From Phycomyces nitens (taxonomy: Eukaryota > Mucoromycota > Mucoromycetes > Mucorales > Phycomycetaceae): a stretch of DNA of 64,000 nt. A model generated the notes under the pieces. It was not told the origin of the DNA. It saw only the letters and a program-made list of their open reading frames with translations, and searched no databases. The stretch is from positions 1,488,001 to 1,552,000 of the forward strand of contig JAHRBC010000007.1 of assembly GCA_022702545.1 (NCBI GenBank), read 5' to 3'. The translations under genes and the position numbers were made by a program. Of the stretch, positions 1-11,297 are shown one piece after another; the first letter of the stretch is position 1, and each line of letters begins with the position of its first letter.

Positions 1-106
1 TTTTTTTAAAGAAGTATCAGCACCTCTTCATTGGAATCCTTGTCCTTTGATATACTTACGTGGTTCCCAAATCAATACCAATGGCACCTTCGTATTCAGC
101 GGACAT
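1..106 (-). CDS. HSP70 chaperone, first exon only (runs off left edge)
   Basis: The minus strand from 106 to 60 encodes MSAEYEGAIGIDLGTT, the start of a cytosolic HSP70. IGIDLGTT is the first phosphate-binding motif of the actin-like ATPase domain. The exon ends in phase 2 at 60 and is followed by a GTAAGT donor, so positions 59-1 are intron and the rest of the gene lies outside the window. HSP70s use ATP hydrolysis to bind and release unfolded polypeptides in the cytosol. Only 16 residues are visible, so the subfamily (Ssa or Ssb type) cannot be decided. The next gene on the same strand ends at 402, leaving about 300 bp for the 5' leader and promoter. Confidence 0.82.
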
Positions 107-401
107 TTTATTGTTTATTTGTTCAAGAAGAAGAAGGAAGGAAACAATGGCGGGCAACCGGGACTCGAAATATAAATCAATGAAAAAAAAATTGATCCAA
201 GAAACAGATGTCCTGCTAAGCCTCCCTCAGGTCCCGTTCGCTTCGATTTCAAAAAAGAAAAAAAGTTTCATCTTCAAGGTTTCTCATAAAGAGTTTTAAT
301 GACCGTTTGGCACTGTGGCAGTTTTACAAATCCTCTTGTGAGACCAAGCAGAACTTGATTTGTGTGTGTGTGTGTTGAAAATATAGCATTACAACCAAAT
401 A

Positions 402-1289
402 CTATCTTGATCTATTTGGTCCAAGTTGATTGACTTGTCTTTCCAGCCTTTCCACAATCTCGGACCATCTTCGCCGTTCTACAGCCCGGACCTGCCGTAG
501 CATCTCTTCAACTTCAGATAGACTCAACCCACGCTCCTGTTCGCTCTCTCTGATTTCCTCACCGGCCGTGACTGCTTGTAGCTCTAGTTCGGTCTGAGCT
601 AATGTCTCGGCCAAGCGTATAGTGCAACTTCTCTCATCATCCAATGCCTTTCGAAGACGTTGATTCTCTGTCGACAGTCGGCTATTCTGCTGCATCCACA
701 CCATCGCCTCATCAAAGTTACGCAATGGTTCAAGAGAACGTTTTTGGGTATATTCCCAGGTGTTGGGGAATTGAGTTGAGTAATCAATAACACTCTGCGA
801 TCTCTCATGACGCAAGGGTTTGGAACGATTAAAAGAAAACTCAAGGGCCGGTGATTCAGCTGCAGGCTACAGGAACCAAATGATCTCAATAGCCATTAAA
901 AAAAACAAAAAGAAAGGTGTTGTAAACCATCTGGCTTACCGTCAGTTGCATATTTGGCTCGAGGGGTAAAGAATAGTCAGTAGGATGTCTAGAACCCAAT
1001 AAGTTCAGGTGCCTTGACCATGTCTCGGTGGATCTTACTTTAAGAACTCTCTCGAGGGCGATGTTGGCGTAGGAAGACCATTAAAGGAGGCCATTGGTCT
1101 GTCAAAACACAATGAAGACGGCCGTGGTTTTGTAGCAGTGTCAGATTTGAGATTATTCATACTTTGCCGGCGTAGTTGATAGTTCTTGAGCTGGTATGAT
1201 CAATAGAGGTTAGATACTTTTGGCATCAAAATGGCTACTACCTTTTTCTTGCCAGCTAGCAAGAGTTCTTCTCGGGGTATAAGCGACAT
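402..1289 (-). CDS. Golgin-like small coiled-coil protein, 4 exons
   Basis: Spliced model: exons 1289-1242, 1190-1039, 988-940 and 866-402, all GT-AG, giving 237 residues. The N-terminus MSLIPREELLLAGKKKLKNY is followed by a Ser/Pro-rich linker of about 70 residues. The second half is a strongly charged predicted coiled coil (RLSTENQRLRKALDDERS, then LSEVEEMLRQVRAVERRR) ending at VNQLGPNRSR. A basic KKKLKxYQxR motif near the N-terminus resembles the start of GM130/golgin-type Golgi tethers, where it binds partners. That resemblance, and hence a role in Golgi tethering, is inference; the protein is far shorter than a classic golgin. The start was chosen because it opens the only frame that joins through three good splice sites. 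It lies between HSP70 and HSBP1 on the same strand. It could instead be a lineage-specific coiled-coil protein. Confidence 0.7.
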
Positions 1290-1649
1290 GTCCGTTTTAT
1301 TCAACTAATATCCATCGAAAGAAGAAAGAGGTGATGGTGAGCTGTTCTTGGTGATCTCGTTTATTTTGAGTCCGCCAACCTTTAGACGTCATTAAACCTC
1401 AGTTTGCAGGATACACAAGCCAATTTAAAAGATATATATATATATATATATCAATAGACCTTTTATATTAGGAATTATATGTATCAAAGTGATGTAGATA
1501 TTGTTTATTGACATGTGTATATGTATATAAAAAAAAGGTCCAGGCATAAAGAGGAGTTCAAGCCAGCAATTTCACATATATTTTATATGTGCGTAAATAA
1601 AATCAATCGATCAAACCAAAAAGGTCATTGTGCCCTTTAAAGCCAATCT

Positions 1650-2102
1650 TTAGGAATCTTCATGAACTGATTCCTGTCTTGGTTTCTGCTCATCCATTTG
1701 TTTGACTACTTCTGTCAGAGTCTGCTCAAGATTATCGATCCGATTGCTCATATCCTCTACTAATCAAATAAACCGATTATAGTCTGCCCTTTTTTTTTTT
1801 GAATTGCTAATCCCCATCTTGTTTTTTTAATTTTACTTACACTTTTCATTCATCTGATTAGAGACACCATCCATCTTGGTTTGCTATTAATGTTTCCAAA
1901 CAAACATATCTATTTAGTCATTCTATATATCCCAGTACACAAAAAAAGGGCTACCAATGTATCAACAACCGAATCAATCTAACATTTTTGTTTAAAAGAA
2001 ATGTATATACATTAGTCATTTTCTAATCGTCTTTATATTCCATCATACATAGGCTGCAAAATCAGTAGCCGTCATGGGCGCCTGAGGTTCCAGAGTTGCC
2101 AT
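1650..2102 (-). CDS. HSBP1: Heat shock factor-binding protein 1 (HSBP1), 4 small exons
   Basis: Spliced on the minus strand the model gives a 76-residue protein, the same length as human HSBP1. Exon 1 (2102-2049) reads MATLEPQAPMTATDFAAY. A 24-nt exon adds IDSVVDTL, a third gives QTKMDGVSNQMNEK, and the last gives LEDMSNRIDNLEQTLTEVV followed by an acidic tail ending ESVHEDS. The SNRIDNLEQTL heptads match the family core (GRIDDMSSRIDDLEKNI-like), a trimeric coiled coil. HSBP1 binds the trimerisation region of heat shock factor and damps its activity; a role in WASH-complex assembly is also known in animals. All introns are GT-AG. The gene lies 361 bp upstream of the golgin-like gene on the same strand and close to HSP70, which may be chance. 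The exons are too short to show up as long ORFs. Confidence 0.82.
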
Positions 2103-5035
2103 TGTGAATTATAAAAGCCAAAGAGGGAAATACATATTCAATAGGCACAGACTGGCAATCAAGGACATTGCTAAATGCACCATCAACATTTTTTGCTCTT
2201 CACATATTAAAAGATTAAAATAAAAATGAAATCCAGACCTTAGGAAATAATCGATATTTTTTTTTAATATAGCATGTAATTCCTGGATTTATTTGACAAT
2301 GTATGATGACCAAGTTATGAAGAGTTGTTTTTGGCTAATATTGACCATCATTTCAAAAGGCTAGTAACTGTATAGTGCCCTTTTAATCCTTCTTTTTGGG
2401 CACTAATGTCCTTGATTATGCATGTACATCAAATAAATATGTATCAATAGTTTAATTATTCAAATAAATAAAACAAGAAAAACCTCCTAGAGTTTGTTAT
2501 ACTTTAAGGACCAATAAAATATACTAGGCAGAGTAAAAAAAAAAAGCAAAAAAGATCGAGAAAAGCACATATCAGTATCCAAAGATGCCAAAATTACAAG
2601 GTGGTGCTACATTTTAAATATATTCAATACCCCTTGGAATTGACAAGGAGAACACAAAACAATGACAGTTTATTTTAGACATAATTGAATAATAATAAAA
2701 AAGAAGAAGATAAAATTCTTTCTAGGTCATTAACAACAACACAGGGCCTCTAAAATGGATCAAGTCAGAGTGGTTTGATGAGATGTGATAATTAGAATGC
2801 TATATGAAAAAAAAGTGGGATTTTTGAAAAGGAGAGACATTATACTAGTCTTATAAAGACATGGTGCATCTATAATATCCCCTCACTTTGTATAGTCAAT
2901 AATATCATAGTTATCGATCCTTCTTTTATTGGTGATTGCAGATACTTTCATGAAATCGATTTTTGTCAAAATTAATTATACAGCCAATAACCCACTGCTT
3001 TTTTTTTAAAAAAAAAGAAGGCAGGGTACAAGGTACAATTATCATTAGAGGGATTGAATTTTTAAAGCATCTTTTACAAATATCATCTCATACATGTAGC
3101 CACTGTTTGTCAGAAAAGTAAAAAAAAATAGGATTAATTCAATAGCTTAAAATACGAATAGTACCTATTAGAATACTGCCCTATTACTTTGGATACCTGA
3201 ATTCGAAAAGTTTTTCTTGTAAAACAAGATTACACTACAAGACTTTCATTTCAGCGCATAAAGACCAGGTATTATTTATTCTCTAATGGTGAATAAACAA
3301 ATGCTCACTACAATTCAACTATTAGCCTGTATGAATACCTTGTTAGACTGATTCCACATGATTTACAATAGTAATAATCTCCATATAGATATAGTATTAG
3401 CTCAAAGGCTTATAAAGCATAAATTATAAAAAGAAAAGAAAAAGAAAACTAGGCCTGTATTGTAGTCACATGTACAGAAACACGAGTAATTAGAACAGGC
3501 TTTGGGATTTTAATAATTCAACTTTTGCAAGGTGTGATTATTCCAAATAGAGTCGATCAACCATTAATTAACAAAAAAAGAAGATGGATATTCTTCTATC
3601 TACAGACCAGCTCATAAAATACTTTCAAGATTTTATGGGCTTTGTATCGGTCGATAGAATAAATAAAAAGGGCTGATTTTATACTTTTACTATAAACATG
3701 GCATACAAAACAAACATTTCAATTAACCTAGAACCAAATACCATCTCATTGAATATTTGGAGCAATATTGTTTGCTTTAAAGATATGATACGCTTTATGA
3801 GCTATCAACCTTGTTGAGTATAAGAATTCAAATATATTATTGAGAATGAAAAGTGGTAATAAAAGAAAATAAACAAATGCATTTACGCACAGACCATGTA
3901 TGAGCGGACAAAAGTATGAAAATCGTCCCGTACACCTTTTGGCAAATTAATATCGCGCTTTAAAGTTCTAAATTGTCGTATTGTTGAAACAATCATGTCT
4001 TGCTTGAGACGATCTAGTACATAAGCAACTCAACTGCAAGTGTCCATTTACGCTAGATCCAAGTCGTATATATATGCTGTTTCATGTTCATAAATATCTC
4101 GCTGGAGCAGTGTCTCTCGGACTCTAGTGGATAAAGTCAAATCACAGCAAGTCAATAAGGTCAAGAAATCAAGGAACATTATGACACTCTACAAGTCTTT
4201 AATATCAAGTATCTTGGTTTATTTGCAGTTAATTATATGCTAGAAGAGCTACTAGCAATTTCTTTGACGACGAAGATTTTGTAGGGTTTCCAAGGGATAT
4301 GGAGTAGCAACCTTTAAATCTCAAACAGTTTATATTTTTGCTCTTACAAACATTGAGCCTCATCAGTTCTTCTTTTGACAGTAGCGCATACCATCCTATT
4401 TAAATACAGTGAATGTTTATCTACGATATACTTGCTCTCTTTCTCAGGAGTTTGGCTTCATATACAGCATTTTTAATGCGATTCTTACCAGTTTCATATA
4501 GTTTATACAAAGAGCCTATTTGGGGCGTTGTGCTTGGGAATCTTTCGAATAAAATAAATTTCAAGTATTCCTCGTCAGTGAACTCAAGATCAGTACATAC
4601 TATTTAGTATGCCATCAAGAGAACATCAAGTCTTACAAACACAGGATCATGACGATTCAAACAAATACTCGAGATATTTGGCATGGTCTCTTAATGTAAT
4701 GTCTCTTTTCTTCTTGAACTTTGTTGAATTGTGGCAATTGATACTTTTTTTTTTAAAAAAAATTACCGGTCAAATATCCACTGAAGCTATACAGCAACAA
4801 TGGGACAAACCTTCTCATCAGATGTCTACTTTGACTTTATCTTATAGGCATTTGTTATGTGAGACCAATATAAAACTTACTACAGTAATCTATATTCTTA
4901 CAGTCTATACCACCAACTCTTGCAACACTACAGATTCCTATGAATAATGATGACGATGATTTAAAACTCCGAAAAATAAAGAGTCAATACCACATTCTAC
5001 TTTTTTTATTTATTTTTTATAATGCATTTCTCATT
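2103..5035. other. AT-rich intergenic stretch, no confident gene
   Basis: About 2.9 kb of A+T-rich DNA with poly-A/T runs and no ORF that I can assign. The ORF at 4609-4947 has biased composition and no recognisable motif, so I do not call it. A patch at about 3886-4130 (minus) still looks coding and is listed separately. A short motif at about 4903-4928 recurs near 39624. Confidence 0.6.
3886..4130 (-). pseudogene. Degenerate coding-like patch of unknown origin
   Basis: Minus-strand translation gives TRVRETLLQRDIYEHETAY, then a stop, then LDRLKQDMIVSTIRQFRTLK and INLPKGVRDDFHTFVRSYMV in the same frame. The composition (balanced, charged, few repeats) is unlike the surrounding low-complexity DNA. 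No start codon or splice frame makes a complete gene. It may be a fragment of a mobile element or a dead gene. I do not recognise the family. Confidence 0.3.
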
Positions 5036-5610
5036 CAAATCGCACATGTCTCAATAGAACAACAACAAAACCTCTGAGAAACGAAAAGAAGCTTTTGGAT
5101 TATAAAAGAAAACTTGTTGTCGATGGAATTCTTATGAATGGATCACCTCTAGCTATAACAGAGGAGAATGACACACTCTTGCAGACAATATACAAAGCAA
5201 TCAAAAGACGGAAAGACACTGGAAGCGCGATTCCTAAGAAACGAAACGAAAAAAAAAAGTAACGTAATCTAGTCAATGAAATGAAAAAAGAATCGTGCAC
5301 CAACATTTGGAGATCTTGCAGCCTTTGAGTCTGCCACAATGAGTCATTCAATCTCCAAATCAACAATTCAGAAAACTATTAGTAAAATTGCCATGACTTA
5401 ATTTTTCGAGCTGTATAAAAATCATTGTTATTAAAAAATATACGAGAAAAAAGCAATTGGCTTTTAGTAATTACTCTAAAGAAACTAATCAGAAATGGGA
5501 TCGTGTCATTTGGAGATGTCAAGATTCACACCTTCTCCTAGACGGAAACATTATTTATGGAATACCATGGTTACTCTGATTTATACAGTGATCGACACAC
5601 CATTAATATG
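5036..5610 (+). pseudogene. Tc1/mariner-like transposase relic, partly inside the foldback left arm
   Basis: The plus strand carries broken coding pieces: LLDYKRKLVVDGILMNGSPL and LQTIYKAIKRRKDTG from about 5085, then IGDLAAFESA and SHSISKSTIQKTISKI at about 5308-5393, which look like a helix-turn-helix DNA-binding domain. Near 5490 comes KWDRVIW, followed after a frame slip by SRFTPSPRRKHYLW. The last pieces resemble the Tc1-family block around the catalytic aspartate (WxxVIWSDES-F-...-VW). Several frameshifts and stops are present, so it is dead. The part up to about 5250 occurs only here; the rest is repeated in inverted form in the right arm. Family assignment is inference from motif spacing. 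Confidence 0.5.
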
Positions 5611-7120
5611 TTATCATAAAAAAGTGGTGAAGTTATACCTATAAAATATTAATGATCAGGACGGAATTACGATAAAATAAGTGGGATTCCTGCTAATTTG
5701 GCGGCAGGGTCAAATAAATCATGGTGTACTATTACTATTCGTTCTTGATCAATTAGATAGTATACCCAATCATATTTTGAAGTATATATATATATAAGGG
5801 GTAAAATAAATAAATAAAAGTGGGATATTTCATCTAACAAAATGTTAATGACTCGGACGGAATTACGATGAAATAATCGATGTCTCTGCTATTTTGGCAG
5901 TGAGGTCAAATAAATCATAGTATACTATTACTATTTGTTTTCGATCAGTTGGATAATGCAACTAATGACATACTGAAACAGATAAAAAAAGGGGTAAAAT
6001 AGATTTAAAAAAAAGTGGGATATTTCATCTTGAAAAATATTAAGGTTTCGGACGGAATTACGATAAAATAATCGATGCCTCTGCTATTTTGGCAGTAGTA
6101 TCAAATAAATCATAGTATACTATTACTATTCATTAATATTTTATCAGATGGAATATCCCACTTTTTTTTATTATCTATTTTACCCATTTCTTATATGTTT
6201 CAGTATGCCATTAGTTGTATTATCCAACTGATCAAAAACAAATAGTAATAGTATACTATGATTTATTTGACCTCACTGCCAAAATAGCAGAGACATTGAT
6301 TATTTCATCGTAATTCCGTCCGAGTCATTAACATTTTATCAGATGGAATATTCCACTTTTTTTATTATCTATTTTACCCATTTTTTTTATCTGTTTCAGT
6401 ATGTCATTAGTTGTATTATCCAACTGATCGAAAACAAATAGTAATAGTATACTATGATTTATTTGACCTCACTGCCAAAATAGCAGAGACATCGATTATT
6501 TCATCGTAATTCCGTCCGAGTCATTAACATTTTGTTAGATGAAATATCCCACTTTTATTTATTTATTTTACCCCTTATATATATATATACTTCAAAATAT
6601 GATTGGGTATACTATCTAATTGATCAAGAACGAATAGTAATAGTACACCATGATTTATTTGACCCTGCCGCCAAATTAGCAGGAATCCCACTTATTTTAT
6701 CGTAATTCCGTCCTGATCATTAATATTTTATAGGTATAACTTCACCACTTTTTTATGATAACATATTAATGGTGTGTCGATCACTGTATAAATCAGAGTA
6801 ACCATGGTATTCCATAAATAATGTTTCCGTCTAGGAGAAGGTGTGAATCTTGACATCTCCAAATGACACGATTCCATCTCTGATTAGTTTCTTTAGAGTA
6901 CTTACTAAACGTTATTCGCTTTTTTTCAGTATACTTTTTAATAACGATGATTTTTATACAACTCGAAAAATTAAGTCATGGTAATTTTACTAATAGTTTT
7001 CTGAATTGTTGATTTGGAGATTGAATGACTCATTGTGGCAGACTCAAAGGCTGCAAGATCTCCAAATGTTGGTGCACGATTCTTTTTTTCATTTCATTGA
7101 CTAGATTGCATTACTTTTGT
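5250..7120. repeat. Large inverted repeat (foldback element), arms of about 0.9 kb
   Basis: Left arm about 5250-6130, right arm about 6131-7120. Reading the minus strand from 7120 downward reproduces the plus strand from 5250 upward: a stretch at the outer ends (AATCTAGTCAATGAAATG at 5267-5284 and its complement near 7090-7107), the transposase-like sequence, then the ~196-bp modules. The two arms meet at about 6130 with almost no spacer. Small differences (for example near 5445 and 6900-6930) show that the arms have diverged. Such a structure can fold into a long hairpin and fits a foldback or composite miniature element derived from a Tc1-like transposon. Confidence 0.85.
5620..6720. repeat. 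Six copies of a ~196-bp module, three per orientation
   Basis: The core CGGACGGAATTACGAT (first base A in the outermost copies) occurs at 5658, 5854 and 6049 on the plus strand and as its complement at 6307, 6503 and 6699. Spacing is 195-196 bp in both arms. Each core is followed by a conserved TATTTTGGCAGTGAGGTCAA-like segment and then ATAGTATACTATTACTATT, and preceded by AAAAAGTGGGATATTTCATC. The outer copies are the most diverged. Tandem subterminal repeats of this kind are typical of transposase-binding regions in foldback elements; that role is inference. Confidence 0.85.
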
Positions 7121-9924
7121 TTAATTTTCAGCTATAAATCTCCTTAAATTTCTGTAATATTTTGATTTGGTTTTGCATCAATGTTAGCACACAAGTACAA
7201 GAAGTTTGCTGTCTTGTCTTGCTACAACTCATTAAACTGTGAAATGTTTCTATTCCAAAGGCTTATCTATTGCCTACAAATAAAACTTGCCTGTTGATAT
7301 AAACATAATAAGTGGTAAACAACTAATCCAATATACCTTTGAAAGTCTCTAAATTATCTTGAAAAAATGAATACCTTTTTTATCACTAAATCTGGCTCGA
7401 TTGTTTTTTTTTTTTTCAAATGCAAGGATGGACAGCATATGTCAAAAGCTAGTGATCATGATCTTTGAATAAAATAAAGGAGAGAATATATAAGCTATCT
7501 TTATAAATTCTAATATTTTAAAGAGTGCTGGTGGCGTAATATGATATCGTGCCCAAATTGGTTTTCCAAGTGTCAATAATGATCGAAATAAGTAGTCATT
7601 TGGTGTAATGTATTGGATTATTGTAAGGATACTATTACCCCCGTTTTATGCCAGAATCTTTGGTAGCCCAACTTTATTTGGATAATTTAATTGATAGATA
7701 TTGGGCATTTTGTCCGAGAATAAAGAGTCTATAATAGTTTGTGTGTCTAGGTTTGATAGAGAGCTTATCTAGACCCTGACGGTTAATTAGAAGGTATTTC
7801 TCATGTCCAAAATAATCACGATAGTCTCGGATACTCTTTTTTTTTCTTTATAAACTTTAATAACCATAAGAAATGAACAATATGCACAATTCTTTGGGTA
7901 AATTGAGCGCAGACAGTACCGAGTTGGTCAATAACAGACTGGCTGGCCACCAGATGGGATTCCGTATTCAGGATATTGTAGCTTACCATGGCAATTATGC
8001 AAAGCTAAATTAATTGTTAACATATATATATCTGTCTACAAATGGAAAGAGCATTAAAGTGGCTAGTACATCTAAAGTTGTTATAGCCTGATCAAGAGAC
8101 TTGCAGAGACATTTATTTTGATCCACAAATAGACAAGAACTGTCTTCAATCTATCTTTTATTGCACAAAGGTAGACATTCTGGCTCACGTAATATGTAAC
8201 AAACACTGCACCATATCTTATACGCTCGTCATTTGATACCCTCCGACTGTTTATTTGACTCAATTGACTATTGATAATTGCCAAAAAAAAAAGTGGTATT
8301 TTACACTACTTGGTACATAATATTAAATCAGAAATGAAATGTACCTTGTCCCACAACAAAGAGCATGCAACGTGGAGTTACACTGCGTCGGCAGCAAGGC
8401 CTCTAGCTCGGGAATTTATCGGGTGGCTATCCCGCCATTTTAGCACAATAGCTGTGTACAATGGATCCTCTCCAAAAATTCACAGGTTAGCCCAAGACAG
8501 ACACAAGAGTTGGATCCAACTAAAACTGGCGATTGAAGTGACCAATTGGCTGTAATTATTGGACATGGTCTCCAGCTTAACTTCTATGGTTCAATTATTA
8601 AAGAAACCTCTTTGACTGGTTCCAATTACCTGTCCTCCCCCCGGTTCCCATAAAGACTGTTCACCCTATATCCCAGATTTGGCTCAATGGCAAGCTGTAT
8701 CCTCCAGCTAAAAATGAGCTGACCATTTATTCAATACACGTGTACAAAGCTGCAATAGCTTCTGAGTACAAAGGATATGGTGGTCGTATGCGCCACATTG
8801 GTTTCTTATGGACCTTGATGGCATATTGTATGAGAATGGAATGTCGACATTGATCCGTTTACCCTTTTGTGCCAAGAAAAAAAAAAGAGAGATTGATTGA
8901 TTGACAAATGGAGTCTATTGATCAGGTATAGTAGTCAATAAGGAGACAATACCCTTTGCCCCCCTGATTGCCAGCTTGCTTTTGATTCTGGTTACTTGCA
9001 AGACCTTGGATAGTAGGATAAAAGCATACAGCCAGTAAGGGTACATGGCTGATTGATTGGCAATTTTGTTTTTTTTTTGTATTTGGCTTTAAATGTCTAG
9101 AATCTCGAGGCCGTGTCTTTTTTTTTTTTGAAAATAATAAAATAATAATAATAATAATAATAATCCATTTTATTTCATTTCTTTCCAAAGATCATATGGA
9201 ATTCTAATACCAATACCAATACAGGCTACGCTTCTGAAAATACCTGTACAAGTGGTATGTTTAGGCTTAATGGTGCTCATATTCTCTAGTGTATACATGT
9301 ATTAATATCCTATTTATCAAAGATCACAAACAATATGGCTGGTTCAACAAAAAGCTAGATCCAAACCTGAATTTCATTTAATAATATCGCTGGTGGCATG
9401 AGGAAATTTATATTTCAAAAAAACTCATGATTTGTGGCATTTTCTGTGGTTTGGGCCATGCTTAAATGCAATGGGATACATTCTTCTTGACGAGAACGCT
9501 ATAGACTCATCTGGCCAAATAGACAGTATTGGTTACCCAAGAGCTTTTGGATCTCTATGCCAACAACCATGGCTAATAGACCGGTCTAGATCATTCGCTC
9601 GTCTTGACAAAGCATTGAAGAGGTATCTGGGCCCCAGAAGATGTTTTCTGGCTAGGTGTTTCTGTATGGATGGTAAAAGAAGACTATAAAAGGTGCAAGA
9701 CAAATGAATAGCTGAGATGGAACAACAGGTGTGCCTTTTTGGTGCGGGACCTATATTTATAAATAAATAAATATCTGTATATTTATATATTTATATATAA
9801 TATTCCTGATTCAGGTTTTCTTACATTTCTTTCTTCTTTAAACATATAGGCAAGCCGGCTTGCTTGATATCTTGTTTATTTCCTATTACTATCCTTCATA
9901 GCATCATATATATATATATATTCA
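7121..9924. other. Gene-poor stretch with possible mobile-element debris
   Basis: No gene that I can defend. An ORF-like stretch at about 7874-8011 (starting MNNMHNSLGK) and a less AT-rich block at 8330-8560 look partly coding but have no recognisable motif. At 9432-9689 the sequence is coding-like and faintly resembles the VWxxxxxNGI block of Tc1 transposases, with frame breaks. A (TAA)n run lies at about 9137-9164 and poly-T runs occur throughout. Confidence 0.45.
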
Positions 9925-11297
9925 ATGGTCTCCATTGAAAAGATTGTAAGCAATAGACCAACCACAACCGTCTAGCTATCTCTTTTACTCATCTTCATAC
10001 CAGATCACTAGAGTATCAGAGACTCGGTGGTCGAAACTGTACATTACCACTGCCTCATTACAATGCATCATCATCATCGTCCTTCAATCTGTGATCTGTT
10101 ACCAGAATACAACTCAGACCAGTTTCCTTCCAGAATCTAATCACAGCAAGGCTAAGGATATCACTATAGCGGTTGCTGCATTTGATCGCCTGAGTCGTAT
10201 AAAGTGGGAAAACGTGTCGTTTATTGGTTTCCAACTTTGGTTCGTGGGCATGGCCTTTGATGCGGTAAGATTGGTAATGATTTGTAGGATCAAATATTGA
10301 TATACATACATAAAAAAAAAGACGGTATACCAAAACACAGCAGAGATCCTTGCCCTTGCTATTCTCAATGTCCTCTGTGCTGTCCTGGGCGCACTCGAGG
10401 TCGTAGATGGCTACAAGTGGATGAGGCTACTTGCCGAGACCTCGTTTTCTACTCTCCCACTTTCTATTGCAAGAGATATAGAGATTGCACTGTCAATTGT
10501 GATTATGATGTTCGCCTGCGCAATGTGCTATCTTAGTTTTGCAATGTCTAGGCAGTTTGGCTGGAACATTTACAAGAAGATTGGTGCCGACATTCAGATC
10601 CAACGCAAGTATCCAATTCTAGACATAATCCCAGAAAAACCTAACCCTTCCATTGGATCGTCTGGTTGTCTTTAAATAGGCATGTACCGGATGTTCCAAT
10701 TCTTTGTCCTGTCCCTCAAGATCGACATCTTTACTCAGTTTATGGTGTCCATCTTTTATCTCATCCAATTTGCAGCCAACAAAGGCCAGGTCTGGCAATC
10801 AGTCGTCCAAATTGTCGTTACAGTCCTGATGCTTCCAATGTTCTATTTTGCCCGTACGGCAGTAAGTCAAAAAAAAATCCTTAATGGATCTTAATGGGTC
10901 GATTGGGGATAATTAAGCTATTTTAATAGGGGAGTACAGAGAGCAAATTGAGAATGGGTTTGTTTATTGTCTTTGAGATTATTGTAATTATGCATTTTGG
11001 CTTGATCTTGCAACAGGCAATTGAGGCTGACAATGGCTGGTACACTTGGATCAGTTTAGGTAAGAGTGGTTTATTGATGAGATTCAATGTATACTTAATA
11101 CCTTTTTTTTTCTTTAAATAGTCTGCCTTGGTATTGCTCTTGATATTGCCAGCATAGCACTCGGCATCGTCTGCATGACTAATTTCAACAAGGGCCTCAA
11201 GCCTCATGTCCAGCGTGGCCAGAAAAACAAGATGATTTATGATGTAGAATTGAACAAGGACTTTTCAAAGACTCCATGGCAAATTGACGATGATTAA
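9925..11297 (+). CDS. UPF0658-family Golgi membrane protein, 6 exons
   Basis: Exons 9925-9945, 10004-10264, 10322-10604, 10680-10861, 10930-11059 and 11122-11297 join to about 350 residues. The protein has several hydrophobic segments, the clearest being CIIIIVLQSVI, ILALAILNVLCAVLGALEV, IEIALSIVIMMFACAMCYL, FMVSIFYLIQFA, VVQIVVTVLMLPMFYFA, LFIVFEIIVIMHFGLIL and VCLGIALDIASIALGI. FGWNIYKKIGADIQIQR joined to MYRMFQFFVLSLKIDIF is the family signature. The C-terminus is hydrophilic (ELNKDFSKTPWQIDDD). The family is fungal and located in the Golgi; its biochemical function is unknown. Intron 3 (10605-10679) needs a GC donor (C|GCAAGT) to keep the frame; GT alternatives give a stop, the wrong frame or loss of the IGAD segment. 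The neighbours on both sides are non-coding. Confidence 0.82.

Noticed and set aside
121..135. Heat shock element (TTCAAGAAGAAGAA) before HSP70
   Set aside because: It lies only about 15-30 bp from the HSP70 start codon, so it is probably in the 5' leader; only one inverted TTC-GAA pair is present.
9432..9689. 85-codon ORF starting MWHFLWFGPCLNAMGY
   Set aside because: Faint Tc1-like pattern only; not enough for a family call, so it is mentioned under the stretch but not listed as a gene.
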